The position numbers were made by a program, and so were the translations under genes. A DNA stretch of 64,000 nt, from assembly GCF_001556865.1 (NCBI RefSeq), contig NZ_LSJY01000175.1:27512-91511 (forward strand), in the 5' to 3' direction. Numbering within the stretch: position 1 is the stretch's first letter; every line of letters begins with the position of its first letter. The stretch comes from Sphingobium sp. CCH11-B1. GTDB lineage: Bacteria; Pseudomonadota; Alphaproteobacteria; Sphingomonadales; Sphingomonadaceae. Below, piece by piece: positions 45,189-54,296 of the stretch. The notes beneath the pieces are model-generated. The model saw only the letters and a list, made by a program, of their open reading frames with translations. It was not told where the DNA came from and searched no databases.

Positions 45189-45303
45189 CAGGACTGCGTG
45201 TGTAGCGGGGGCGCGGCGACAATGCCAATAGGCCATTTGTCCCGAAACACCGCGCGGAAACCCAGCGTTGCGGGGGCATGCTCCGCTTTTTTGTGACAGG
45301 GAG

Positions 45304-45332
45304 GCGACAAAGCGTGCCTTACCCACTATATG
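45304..45332 (+). promoter_or_regulatory. Candidate promoter of purF
   Basis: GCGACA (45304-45309) and TATATG (45327-45332) are spaced by 17 bases, about 60 bp before the purF ATG. The match to TTGACA/TATAAT is moderate (four of six in each box). It lies in the 203-bp divergent space between ccmC and purF. Confidence 0.35.
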
Positions 45333-45391
45333 CGCGACGACAGGCCGCCCCCGGGTGCGCCAAAGAACGGCAACGGAACCGGTTCGCACCC

Positions 45392-46852
45392 ATGATTACG
45401 ACCAACCCCTTCGACGACGACAAGTTGCGCGAGGAATGTGGCATTTTCGGCGTTTCCAGCGGGGAAACGGCGTCCGCCATCGTCGCGTTGGGGCTTCACG
45501 CGCTTCAGCACCGCGGGCAGGAAGCCGCCGGCATCACCAGCTGGGACGGGAATGATTTCCATACCCACCGAGCGATGGGCCATGTCGCCGGAAACTTCGA
45601 CCGGGACGAGGTGATTCGCGGCCTGCCGGGCGAAAGCGCCTGCGGCCATGTGCGCTACTCCACGACGGGCGAAACGTCGCTGCGCAACGTTCAGCCGCTT
45701 TATGCCGAGCTGAATTCGGGCGGCTTCGCGGTTGCCCACAACGGCAACATATCCAATGCGATGAAGCTGCGCCGCGAACTGATTCGCCGCGGTTCGATCT
45801 TTCAGTCGACGTCCGATACCGAAGTCATCATCCATCTGGTGGCGACATCCAGCTACCGGACGCTGCTCGACAAGTTCATCGACGCGCTCAAGCAGATCGA
45901 GGGCGCGTATTCGCTGATCGTGATGACGCCCGAAGGCATGATCGCCTGCCGCGATCCGCTGGGCATTCGCCCCCTGGTGATGGGCAAGCTGGGCGACGCC
46001 ACAATCTTTGCGTCGGAAACGGTCGCGTTCGACGTTGTCGGTGCGGATTATGTGCGGTCGATCGATCCGGGCGAGCTTGTCATCGTTACCAACAGCGGCG
46101 AAATCCGCACGCACCGCCCCTTTGGCGAGACGCATGCGCGCCCCTGCATCTTCGAGCATGTCTATTTCAGCCGGCCCGATTCGATCATCGACAATTCCAG
46201 CGTCTATTCGGTGCGCAAGGCGATCGGCGCGCAGTTGGCGATCGAAAACCCGGTTGGGGCGGATTATGTGATCCCCGTGCCGGACAGCGGCGTGCCGGCG
46301 GCGATCGGCTACGCCCAGCAATCAGGCATTCCGTTCGAACTTGGCATCATCCGGTCCCACTATATCGGCCGCACCTTCATCCAGCCGGGCGACAAGGTCA
46401 GGCATCTGGGGGTCAAGCTGAAGCACAACGCCAATCGCGCGTTGATCGAAGGCAGGCGTATCGTGCTGATCGACGATTCGATCGTGCGCGGCACCACCAG
46501 CCTCAAGATCGTGCAGATGATGCGCGAGGCGGGCGCCGCCGAAGTGCATATGCGCATCGCATCGCCCCCGACCAAGCATAGCTGTTTCTACGGCGTCGAC
46601 ACCCCCGAGCGCACGAAGCTGCTGGCGCACAAGCTGGACATCGGCGGGATGCAGGATTTCATCCACGCCGACAGCCTGGCCTTCATTTCCATCGATGGCC
46701 TCTACAAGGCGCTGGGCGAGGCGAAGCGCGCGGACATCCGCCCGCAATATTGCGACGCCTGCTTCACCGGCGATTATCCCACCACGCTGACCGACCAGGA
46801 TGAGGTGGTTGTGCAGAACCAGTTCGAATTGCTGGCCGAGCGGGTGGTTTGA
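45392..46852 (+). CDS. purF: Amidophosphoribosyltransferase
   Basis: First committed step of purine synthesis: PRPP plus glutamine give phosphoribosylamine. The 486-residue protein has a short propeptide and the Ntn-type glutaminase nucleophile Cys16 in REECGIFGV, CGHVRYSTTGE, a phosphoribosyltransferase domain with IVLIDDSIVRGTT, and the iron-sulphur ligand region YCDACFTGDYP plus Cys residues in RPCIFEH and KHSCFYG. This is the Bacillus-like, iron-sulphur form. ATG 45392 gives the usual N-terminus. Confidence 0.97.
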   Translation: MITTNPFDDDKLREECGIFGVSSGETASAIVALGLHALQHRGQEAAGITSWDGNDFHTHRAMGHVAGNFDRDEVIRGLPGESACGHVRYSTTGETSLRNVQPLYAELNSGGFAVAHNGNISNAMKLRRELIRRGSIFQSTSDTEVIIHLVATSSYRTLLDKFIDALKQIEGAYSLIVMTPEGMIACRDPLGIRPLVMGKLGDATIFASETVAFDVVGADYVRSIDPGELVIVTNSGEIRTHRPFGETHARPCIFEHVYFSRPDSIIDNSSVYSVRKAIGAQLAIENPVGADYVIPVPDSGVPAAIGYAQQSGIPFELGIIRSHYIGRTFIQPGDKVRHLGVKLKHNANRALIEGRRIVLIDDSIVRGTTSLKIVQMMREAGAAEVHMRIASPPTKHSCFYGVDTPERTKLLAHKLDIGGMQDFIHADSLAFISIDGLYKALGEAKRADIRPQYCDACFTGDYPTTLTDQDEVVVQNQFELLAERVV

Positions 46853-46865
46853 GGGCCTTGCTCAT

Positions 46866-46946
46866 CGTCACCCTGGGCTTCACTCGGGGTTTCATTGCCT
46901 GAACGAACAAGACAAGCAGCACCCCGGACCAATGCCGGGGTGACGG
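46866..46946. repeat. Paired-hairpin intergenic repeat, copy C (diverged)
   Basis: Outer ends CGTCACCCTGGGCTTCACTC and CCCCGG...CCGGGGTGACGG match the family, with the right palindrome CACCCCGGACCAATGCCGGGG best kept. It lies between purF and the SDR gene. The left unit has lost pairing. Confidence 0.65.
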
Positions 46947-46965
46947 ACATCAAGCGGAACCCAGC

Positions 46966-47679
46966 ATGACAGACACGCTCCCCCTTTCCGGCCGCCTCGC
47001 CCTTGTTACCGGCGCCAGCCGCGGGATCGGCGCGGCGACGGCGGAGGCGCTGGCGCGCGCGGGCGCGCATGTGGTGCTGACCGCCCGCACCGCAGGGGGG
47101 CTGGAAGAGGTCGAGGAACGCATCCACGCCGCTGGCGGAAGCGCGACCATAGCTCCGTTGGACCTGACGGACGGCGAAAGCATCGGACGGCTGGCGCAGG
47201 CGATCGGCGGGCGTTGGCAGGCGCTCGACATATTGGTGCTGAACGCAGCCACGCTTGGGTCGCTCGCCGCCGTGCAGGCCATCGACGCCAAGGAATTTGC
47301 CCGGTTGCTGACGCTGAACGTGGGCGCTCCGCAGGCACTGATTGCCGCGTTCGATGGCATGCTTCGCGCGAGCGCCGACGCGCGGGTGGTGGCGATCACG
47401 TCTTCGGTTGCAACCCCGCGCGCTTATTGGGGCGCCTATGGCGCGTCCAAGGCGGCGCTGGAAACGCTGGTTGGCGCCTATGGCGAAGAAGTGAAGAATA
47501 TCTCGGCCATCCGCACCCATATCGTCGATCCGGGCGCAACCCGCACGGCGATGCGCGCGCGGGCTTTTCCCGGTGAGGATCCGGCGACGCTCAAGGGGCC
47601 GGAAGTGGTTGGCGACGCCATCGTCGCACTGGTGGTGGCCGACACGCCGGCTTGCCATAGGATGCGCGTCGACGGCTGA
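46966..47679 (+). CDS. SDR-family short-chain dehydrogenase
   Basis: NAD(P)-dependent oxidoreductase of 237 residues with the cofactor loop LVTGASRGIGAATAEALARA, the DLTDGES acidic turn, LVLNAATLGSLAA (NAG variant), and the catalytic YGASK in WGAYGASKAALETLVG. C-terminal region includes HIVDPGATRTAMRARAFPGE. The substrate is unknown; the family member often annotated in sphingomonads near purF is of similar type. Ends 4 bp before the convergent cfa stop. Confidence 0.9.
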   Translation: MTDTLPLSGRLALVTGASRGIGAATAEALARAGAHVVLTARTAGGLEEVEERIHAAGGSATIAPLDLTDGESIGRLAQAIGGRWQALDILVLNAATLGSLAAVQAIDAKEFARLLTLNVGAPQALIAAFDGMLRASADARVVAITSSVATPRAYWGAYGASKAALETLVGAYGEEVKNISAIRTHIVDPGATRTAMRARAFPGEDPATLKGPEVVGDAIVALVVADTPACHRMRVDG

Positions 47680-47683
47680 GCGC

Positions 47684-48949
47684 TCAAGCGGCCTTTACGA
47701 GCGTCACCTGCGCCACGTCGATACCGCCGCCGCGAAAACCGCCTTCGCAATACATGAGATAGTAGCGCCACAAGCCCACGAAATGCTGGTCGAAACTTGC
47801 GGGCAGAAGCCCGTCTTCCAGTGCTCCGTCGAACCGTTCCCGCCATTGCTTCAGCGTTTGCGCATAATGATGGCCGAAGCGGCGGACATCGCGCCATTCC
47901 AGCCCGCGCTCTTGCGCCAGCGCCCGGAACCGGCTTTCCGAAATCAACATGCCGCCAGGGAAGATATAGGTCTGGATGAAGTCCGCCGCGCGCGCGTAAT
48001 ATTCGAAAATGGCGTCGTCGATCAGTATATATTGGATCGCGGCGCGGCCACCGGGCTTAAGCAAGCGATGGATGGCGTCGAGATAGGCGGGCCAATAGGC
48101 CTGGCCCACCGCCTCCACCATTTCGACGCTGGCGATCGCGTCGTAAAGCCCCTGCGCGTCGCGATAGTCGGTGAGCTGGATGCGCGCGCCTGATCCCAGC
48201 CGGTCGCTGGCATAGTCGGCCTGTTCCGTCGACAGGGTGAGGCCGGTGTAGGACAGGACAGCGCGCTCCATCGCCTGCTCCGCCAGACCGCCCCAGCCGC
48301 AACCGATTTCCAGCAGGCTGTCCCCGTCCTTGAGGTGCAGCCGGTCAAGTATCGCATCGACCTTCTGTCTCTGAGCCTGCTCCAGCGTCTCGTACGGATT
48401 TTCAGGATCGTTAAACAAGGCACTGGAATAATGCATATTCTGATCCAGCCACAGCGAATAGAAGTCGTTGCCCAGATCATAGTGATAGGTGATGTTGTGA
48501 CGCGATCCCGTCCGGCTATTGCGGCGCCCCAAGTGAACCAAGCGGCCCAGCCAGCGCTCCGGCCCGTTCGGTCGGGCGACCCGGCCCAGGGACACCGCAT
48601 TGCGCATGAACAGCGCGAAAAGCGGTACGGGATCGGGGCTGGACCATTCGCCTGCCGCCCAGGCCCGGTACCAGCCCGCCGAACCGGCGCTGGCCAACCG
48701 AACCAGCGCGCGCCAGCGGTGCAGGTGAACGATGCAGGTGGGGCCATGCTGTCGGCCGCCCAGCAGCCGCCGGGTGCCGTCGGGCAGGCACGCCTCCAAT
48801 GACCCCTCTTCCAGCCCAAGGTCGATGCGATCAAGCAGCCGGTGGAAGATCGGGGCACTCAAGCGCGCGACATATCCGCTTTTCCCGCTGCGCGGCGGCT
48901 GGCGTAAGGACAGGGCGCGGCGCCCCCGGCGCGGATCGCTTGCATTCAT
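47684..48949 (-). CDS. cfa: Cyclopropane-fatty-acyl-phospholipid synthase
   Basis: SAM-dependent enzyme that adds a methylene group to unsaturated phospholipid acyl chains at the membrane. The 421-residue protein has an N-terminal lipid-binding part, the N-I-x-x-HYDLGNDFYSLWLDQNM segment, LLEIGCGWGGLAEQAM as the SAM motif, VEMVEAVGQAYWPAYL, and DFIQTYIFPGGMLIS. ATG 48949 (MNASDPRRG) was chosen. It lies 36 bp after phr on the same strand; photolyase and cfa are often neighbours in alphaproteobacteria. Confidence 0.92.
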   Translation of the reverse strand: MNASDPRRGRRALSLRQPPRSGKSGYVARLSAPIFHRLLDRIDLGLEEGSLEACLPDGTRRLLGGRQHGPTCIVHLHRWRALVRLASAGSAGWYRAWAAGEWSSPDPVPLFALFMRNAVSLGRVARPNGPERWLGRLVHLGRRNSRTGSRHNITYHYDLGNDFYSLWLDQNMHYSSALFNDPENPYETLEQAQRQKVDAILDRLHLKDGDSLLEIGCGWGGLAEQAMERAVLSYTGLTLSTEQADYASDRLGSGARIQLTDYRDAQGLYDAIASVEMVEAVGQAYWPAYLDAIHRLLKPGGRAAIQYILIDDAIFEYYARAADFIQTYIFPGGMLISESRFRALAQERGLEWRDVRRFGHHYAQTLKQWRERFDGALEDGLLPASFDQHFVGLWRYYLMYCEGGFRGGGIDVAQVTLVKAA

Positions 48950-48985
48950 GACGTCATCTGTGCCGCAAGCAGCACGGATCCGCAA

Positions 48986-50362
48986 TCACCGCTTCATGGC
49001 GCGATAGGCGGACAGGGCACGCTCGCGCCCCGCCCTGTGCCCGATGATCTTGACAGGATAGGCTTCCGGCCGGGCGTCGTGCGCGTCGGGATCGTGGATG
49101 ACATCGTTCGGCAGGGCAGCCAGTTCGGGCACCCATTGCCGGATATAGCCGGCTGCGTCGAATTTTTCCGACTGGGTCAGCGGCGCCATGATTCGGGTGA
49201 AAAGATTGGCGTCCACGCCGCTGCCCGCCACCCATTGCCAGTTGACGCTGTTGTTTGCATAGCTCGCATCCACCAGCGTATCCCAGAACCATCGCGCACC
49301 ATGCCGCCAGTCGATGAGCAGATGCTTGATGAGGAAGCTGGCGGCAATCATGCGCACACGGTTATGCATCCATCCGGTGGCCCAGAGCTGCCGCATCCCC
49401 GCGTCCACGATGGGATAGCCGGTACGCCCCTTCTTCCAGGCAGTGAAATCGCCCTTCGCCTCCCGCAGGTCGAGCCAGCCCATGCGATCAAAGTCGGCGC
49501 GGGCATTTGCCGAACCATAGGTTGGGAAATTGCAGATTTGCGTATGCGCATAATCGCGCCAGATCAGTTCCTTAAGGAAGATGGTTGCGTCATGACCTGA
49601 GGCACAGGCCCGGTGCCAGACATAGGCGGGCGATACTTCGCCAAAATGCAGATGGGGCGACAGGCGGGATGTCCCCCCGACCGAAGGAAGATTGCGGGCA
49701 GTGGGGTATTCACCGACCTCGTCCAGGAAGGTGGCGAGGTTGGCGCGTGCGCCTTCCTCCCCCGGCGTCCATTCCGTGGCAAAGGCTTCTGCCCAGTTCG
49801 GCCGATCGGGCAACAGCGCCCAATCATCGAGCGAATCGCTGTCCGGCCAGCGTGACGGAGCCGGGATGGCACGCGGCGCGGGATGAGGCTTCACAGGCGG
49901 CATATGTTCCATCACCGCCCGGGAGAAAGGCGTGTAGATGCGGTACGCGCCGCCCGACCCGGTCTGTACGGCCCCCGGCGGCAGCAGCAACCCGCCATCG
50001 TGCAGGCAGAGGTCGACCGCCTTGGCCACCGCCTTTTCGGCGTTGCGCCACCATGGTTCATAATGATGGAGAGCGTGGACGCGCGATGCCCCGCTTTCCT
50101 TGGCGATTGCGGCGAGCACATCGGCGCTTTTGCCGCGTTTCAGGATCAACCGTGAGCCCTTCGCCCGCAGGCTGGCCTCCAGCGCGACAAGGCTGTGATG
50201 CAGCCACCAGCGGGACGCGCCCCCCATCGCCCATTGGCGCGGGCCTTCGTCGTCCAACACATAGACCGGGATCACAGGCCCTTCGGTCACGGCGGCGGCA
50301 AGGGCTGCCTGGTCGGACAGGCGAAGATCCTGGCGGAACCAGAGCAGGACTGGATCGGGCAT
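48986..50362 (-). CDS. phr: Deoxyribodipyrimidine photolyase
   Basis: Light-driven FAD enzyme that splits cyclobutane pyrimidine dimers. The 458-residue protein has an N-terminal antenna domain (PVLLWFRQDLRLSDQAALAA) and the FAD domain with GGTSRLSPHLHFGEVSP, WRDYAHTQI, GYPIVDAGMRQLWATGWMHN and the tryptophans of the electron path. ATG 50362 (MPDPVLLWF) is the usual family start. It is divergent from rppH. Confidence 0.95.
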   Translation of the reverse strand: MPDPVLLWFRQDLRLSDQAALAAAVTEGPVIPVYVLDDEGPRQWAMGGASRWWLHHSLVALEASLRAKGSRLILKRGKSADVLAAIAKESGASRVHALHHYEPWWRNAEKAVAKAVDLCLHDGGLLLPPGAVQTGSGGAYRIYTPFSRAVMEHMPPVKPHPAPRAIPAPSRWPDSDSLDDWALLPDRPNWAEAFATEWTPGEEGARANLATFLDEVGEYPTARNLPSVGGTSRLSPHLHFGEVSPAYVWHRACASGHDATIFLKELIWRDYAHTQICNFPTYGSANARADFDRMGWLDLREAKGDFTAWKKGRTGYPIVDAGMRQLWATGWMHNRVRMIAASFLIKHLLIDWRHGARWFWDTLVDASYANNSVNWQWVAGSGVDANLFTRIMAPLTQSEKFDAAGYIRQWVPELAALPNDVIHDPDAHDARPEAYPVKIIGHRAGRERALSAYRAMKR

Positions 50363-50552
50363 GGATGGGCAATGCGCTGCCCCGCCCCCGGTTCCAAGCG
50401 GCACTTGGGCCATATTGCCATCACGGCTCGTCGCAAAACGGCGTCCTTGCGATTCGCGTGATAGACGCGCGGGGACGGGCGGCTTATTTCCTTGCCCAAG
50501 CGCTGCATGGCCTTGGGGAAAAGGTACGCTGCAACTTATATTCGGGGACGAC

Positions 50553-51038
50553 ATGGCTTCCACGCCTGATGACAAGACTCTGCCCTATCGCCCGTGCGTG
50601 GGGATCATGCTGGTGAACATGGACGGCAAGGTGTTCGTCGGCCAGCGCATCGATAACAGCACCGAAGCCTGGCAGATGCCGCAAGGCGGCATCGACGAGG
50701 ATGAGGACGCCCGCGCCGCCGCGCTGCGCGAATTGCGCGAGGAAACCGGCATCGGCCGCGAGCATGTCGAGATCATTGCCAAGAGCAAGGACGAGCATTT
50801 CTACGACTTGCCGCCTGAGCTGATCGGCAAGCTGTGGGGCGGCAAATATCGCGGGCAGCGGCAATTCTGGTTCCTGGCGCGCTTCGTGGGCGAGGATAGC
50901 GACATCGACATCGCCACCGATCACCCGGAATTTCGCGAATGGAAATGGGCCGCGCCTGACACCCTGCCGGACCTGATCGTTCCGTTTAAGCGCAAGCTCT
51001 ATCGCGACATCGTGCAGGAGTTTCGCGCCCTCATTTGA
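50553..51038 (+). CDS. rppH: RNA pyrophosphohydrolase (Nudix)
   Basis: Removes pyrophosphate from 5'-triphosphate RNA to start mRNA decay, or cleaves Ap4A. The 161-residue protein has PYRPCVGIMLVNMDGKVFVG, the Nudix box GGIDEDEDARAAALRELREE at about 45-65, and the RppH-type GQRQFWFLARF and FREWKWA. GGGGAC lies ahead of ATG 50553. Length is typical. Confidence 0.95.
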   Translation: MASTPDDKTLPYRPCVGIMLVNMDGKVFVGQRIDNSTEAWQMPQGGIDEDEDARAAALRELREETGIGREHVEIIAKSKDEHFYDLPPELIGKLWGGKYRGQRQFWFLARFVGEDSDIDIATDHPEFREWKWAAPDTLPDLIVPFKRKLYRDIVQEFRALI

Positions 51039-51092
51039 CCCGAAGTTGAATTGGGGGCTTAAATTCTGTTGTCGGACAAGTATGACATAAGC

Positions 51093-51998
51093 ATGCGCGC
51101 CAGTCTGATACCGCTCTCATTGCTGCTTGCCAGCCTGCCGGCCGCCGCGCGAGCGGATGACGCCCTGTTGCCGCCGGCGGTGCGGGAGATGATGGAAGCC
51201 GCCATCGCCAACGGCAACGAAACCGACATCGCCACCGTCGCCAAGATCGCCAAGCAGACCAATCCCGCATCCGCCGATGAAATTCAGCGCATGGTCACCC
51301 GTTGGAAGGACCGCACCAAGGCGACCCATGACAATGTTATCCGCGAAGCGCGCTTCACGGAGTTATGGACCGGCCGCATCGAGGCGGGTGGCTTCCGCTC
51401 GACTGGATCGACCAGCGAACTGGGCATCAGCCTCGCCGCCACCGCCACGCGCGAAGGCATCGAATGGACGCACAAGCTGACCGCGAGCGCCGATTATCGC
51501 CGGGCCAACGGGGTGACGTCGCGAGAGCGCTACTTCGGCAGCTACGAGCCGCGCTTTCAGTTCGATCCGCGCGGCTTCGCCTACGGCCTCGCACAGTTCG
51601 AGCGGGACACGTCGATCGGCTATGACGAGCGCTACACGGGGTCCGTCGGCGTCGGCTACAAGATCATCGTGTCCAAGCCGGTGGACCTTTCCGCTGACCT
51701 TGGTCCCTCGATCCGCCACGCCAAATATGTGATCGGCCCGCGCGAGACGAAGGTCGGCGTTCGCGGATCGATGGCGCTGGCGTGGCGCGCGCTGCCCACA
51801 TTGACCTTCAAGCAGACCGCATCCGCCTATGCCGAAAGCGATGTCTATACCTTCAACGCGCTGACATCGGTCGAAACGAAAGTCACCACCCGCTGGTCCG
51901 CCGCCATATCCTACAACATGCAATATGAATCGGAAACGCTGCTGCAGACGGGGGGCCTCGACACGCTCAGCCGCCTGACGCTGACATATGATTTCTAG
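51093..51998 (+). CDS. DUF481-family outer-membrane beta-barrel protein
   Basis: An exported protein of 301 residues. The signal peptide is MRASLIPLSLLLASLPAAAR with probable cleavage near ARA-DD. The mature protein begins with a helical segment (EMMEAAIANGNETDIATVAK), then a barrel of alternating strands (ERYFGSYEPRFQFDPRGFAY, RYTGSVGVGYKIIV) and ends LTLTYDF, the aromatic C-terminus typical of outer-membrane proteins. DUF481 (YdiY-like) has no firm function. The ribosome binding site is weak, so the start is approximate. Confidence 0.85.
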   Translation: MRASLIPLSLLLASLPAAARADDALLPPAVREMMEAAIANGNETDIATVAKIAKQTNPASADEIQRMVTRWKDRTKATHDNVIREARFTELWTGRIEAGGFRSTGSTSELGISLAATATREGIEWTHKLTASADYRRANGVTSRERYFGSYEPRFQFDPRGFAYGLAQFERDTSIGYDERYTGSVGVGYKIIVSKPVDLSADLGPSIRHAKYVIGPRETKVGVRGSMALAWRALPTLTFKQTASAYAESDVYTFNALTSVETKVTTRWSAAISYNMQYESETLLQTGGLDTLSRLTLTYDF

Positions 51999-52056
51999 AC
52001 ACGGTAATTTTCGTGCGGGGGTGGAGAGGCGCGCCGGGCTTTGATAGACCCGGTGC

Positions 52057-53283
52057 ATGACCGGTTTCACCCCAGAGGAACAGGCCCTGTTGGACCATGC
52101 CGCCGCCGCACCGATGCTGGCGCAGGTTCAACAATGGTCGGCGATCAACAGTGGATCGCGCAACATCCCCGGACTCGATGCCATGGCGGCGGCACTGGCG
52201 GACGCCTTCTCCATCCTGCCGGGCACATTGGAATTGATGGCAGGCGACGCCGTCGAAGCCGTCGCGCCGGATGGTCGGACCTCAACGGTCAATCATGGCA
52301 GGCACCTGCACCTGTCCGTCAGGCCGGATGCGCCGCGTCGCATATTGATGACGGGCCACATGGACACGGTGTTCGGGGCGGATCACCCCTTCCAGCACCA
52401 GCGCTGGCTGGAACCCGGCCGGCTGAACGGACCCGGCGTGGCGGACATGAAGGGCGGGATCGCGGTGATGCTGGCGGCACTGGGCGCGTTCGAGCGATCG
52501 AGCGCGTCCGCTTCGATCGGCTACGACGTTCTTGTCAACAGCGATGAGGAGGTCGGAAGCCCCTCTTCCGCGACGCTGCTGCGACAGGCGGCGGCAGGCA
52601 AGATCGCAGCCTTCACCTATGAGCCAGCCCTGCCCGACGGAACGCTGGCGGGCGCGCGGGCCGGCAGCGGCAATTTTTCCATCATCGTGACGGGCCGCAG
52701 CGCCCATGCCGGGCGGAACCCCGATGACGGGCGGAACGCGGTGCTGGCCGCCGCCGATCTGGCGCTGAGGCTGAAGGCAGGGAGCGGCGCCGGCTTTTCG
52801 TGCAACCCTGCGAAGATCGATGGCGGCGGGCCGAACAATGTCGTGCCGGATCATGCGGTGCTGCGGGTCAATTTTCGTCCCCGCACGCCACAGGACGAAA
52901 TCGCCGCGCGCGCGCTGATCGACCGGGCGATGGCAGATGTCGCGCGCGACCATGACGTCAACATGCACCTGCACGGAGGCTTTGGGCGACCGCCCAAGCC
53001 GATGGACGACAAGGCGCTACGCCTTTTCGGCCTCGTCCGCCGGTGCGGTACCGACCTCGGCCTCAACGTCCAGTGGCGGGACACGGGCGGAGTATGCGAC
53101 GGCAACAATATCGCGGCCTGCGGCGTGCCGGTGGTCGACACCATGGGCGTGCGCGGCGGCGCGATCCACAGCGACGCGGAATTCCTGCTGACCGACAGTC
53201 TGGCGGAACGGGCGCAGCTATCCGCGCTGGCGCTGATGCGGATCGCGACCCGACAATATGATAATGAGGGGATGATCGTTTGA
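52057..53283 (+). CDS. M20-family metallohydrolase coupled to astA
   Basis: A 408-residue zinc amidohydrolase of the ArgE/DapE/M20 family. Metal ligands are His101 and Asp103 (TGHMDTVF), Asp130 (GPGVADMKGG), Glu164/165 (NSDEEVGS) and His371 (AIHSDAEF). A dimerisation domain separates the two catalytic halves (about 205-310). Its stop overlaps the TTG start of astA, and astB follows, so it is likely part of arginine succinyltransferase catabolism and may perform the AstE step or release another N-acyl amino acid. Confidence 0.88.
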   Translation: MTGFTPEEQALLDHAAAAPMLAQVQQWSAINSGSRNIPGLDAMAAALADAFSILPGTLELMAGDAVEAVAPDGRTSTVNHGRHLHLSVRPDAPRRILMTGHMDTVFGADHPFQHQRWLEPGRLNGPGVADMKGGIAVMLAALGAFERSSASASIGYDVLVNSDEEVGSPSSATLLRQAAAGKIAAFTYEPALPDGTLAGARAGSGNFSIIVTGRSAHAGRNPDDGRNAVLAAADLALRLKAGSGAGFSCNPAKIDGGGPNNVVPDHAVLRVNFRPRTPQDEIAARALIDRAMADVARDHDVNMHLHGGFGRPPKPMDDKALRLFGLVRRCGTDLGLNVQWRDTGGVCDGNNIAACGVPVVDTMGVRGGAIHSDAEFLLTDSLAERAQLSALALMRIATRQYDNEGMIV

Positions 53284-54296
53284 GCTTCATCATGCGCATC
53301 GCACGCGCGGACGACATACAGACGCTCTATGAGATGGCGAAACTGACCGGGGGCGGGTTTACCAACCTGCCGCCCGACCGCAAAGCGCTGGCCGCCAAGC
53401 TGGAGCGAACCGAGCAGGCGCTGGCGCGCGAGGGCGAGGACATTGCGGACGAACTGATCGTCATGGTGCTGGAAAATGTCGAGACAGGACAGGTGCGCGG
53501 CACATGCCAGATTTTCTCGACGGTCGGGCAGAGTTTCCCCTTCTATTCCTATCGACTGGGCGTGCTGACCCAGCATAGCCGGGAACTGGGCCGCACCTTC
53601 CGCGCGCAGATGCTGTCGCTGACCACCGATCTGGAAGGATCCGTAGAGGTGGGCGGGCTTTTCCTCCACCCGCGCGAACGGGCGGAGGGGCTGGGATTGC
53701 TGCTGGCGCGCAGCCGTTATCTCTACATCCGCAACCATCGCGCCCGGTTCGGGGACCGCGTGATTGCAGAGCTGCGCGGGGTCATTGACGAGGCCGGCGG
53801 TTCGCCCTTCTGGGATGGCCTGGCCGGCCGCTTCTTTGGCATGAGCTTCCAGGAAGCGGACGAATTCAATGCGGTGAACGGCAATCAGTTCATCGCCGAC
53901 CTGATGCCCAAGACGCCGATCTATACCGCGATGCTGACCGACAGCGCCCGCGCCGTCATCGGCCTGCCCCATCCCAATGGCCGGGCGGCGATGCGGATGC
54001 TGGAGACGGAGGGATTCGAAAATGCAGGCTATGTCGACATTTTCGACGGCGGTCCGACGATGGTGGGACAGGTCGACCAGTTGAAGACGATCGCCGCGGC
54101 GCGGGACGTCACCTTGGCATCGATCCATGACAAGGGCGGGGATCGGATGCTGATCGCGACAGGTCGGCTGGCGGATTATCGCTGTACCTGGGGCTTCGTG
54201 CAGGATGGAGATGGCGGCATCTCACTCGACGCGGCGAGCGCTGCGCGGCTCGGTCTGGAGCCGGGGGACGGTTTCACCATGGCGGGGCGGGCATGA
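53280..54296 (+). CDS. astA: Arginine N-succinyltransferase
   Basis: First step of the ammonia-producing arginine catabolic pathway: arginine plus succinyl-CoA give N2-succinylarginine. The 338-residue protein has IARADDIQTLYEMAKLTGGG FTNLP, EVGGLFLHPRERAEGLGLLL, RFGDRVIAELRGVIDEAGGS PFWD and GLAGRFFGMSFQEAD, all AstA marks. TTG 53280 is preferred: GAGGGG is eight bases upstream, whereas the next ATG is 20 bases from it. It overlaps the M20 gene and astB. Confidence 0.94.
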   Translation: MSFIMRIARADDIQTLYEMAKLTGGGFTNLPPDRKALAAKLERTEQALAREGEDIADELIVMVLENVETGQVRGTCQIFSTVGQSFPFYSYRLGVLTQHSRELGRTFRAQMLSLTTDLEGSVEVGGLFLHPRERAEGLGLLLARSRYLYIRNHRARFGDRVIAELRGVIDEAGGSPFWDGLAGRFFGMSFQEADEFNAVNGNQFIADLMPKTPIYTAMLTDSARAVIGLPHPNGRAAMRMLETEGFENAGYVDIFDGGPTMVGQVDQLKTIAAARDVTLASIHDKGGDRMLIATGRLADYRCTWGFVQDGDGGISLDAASAARLGLEPGDGFTMAGRA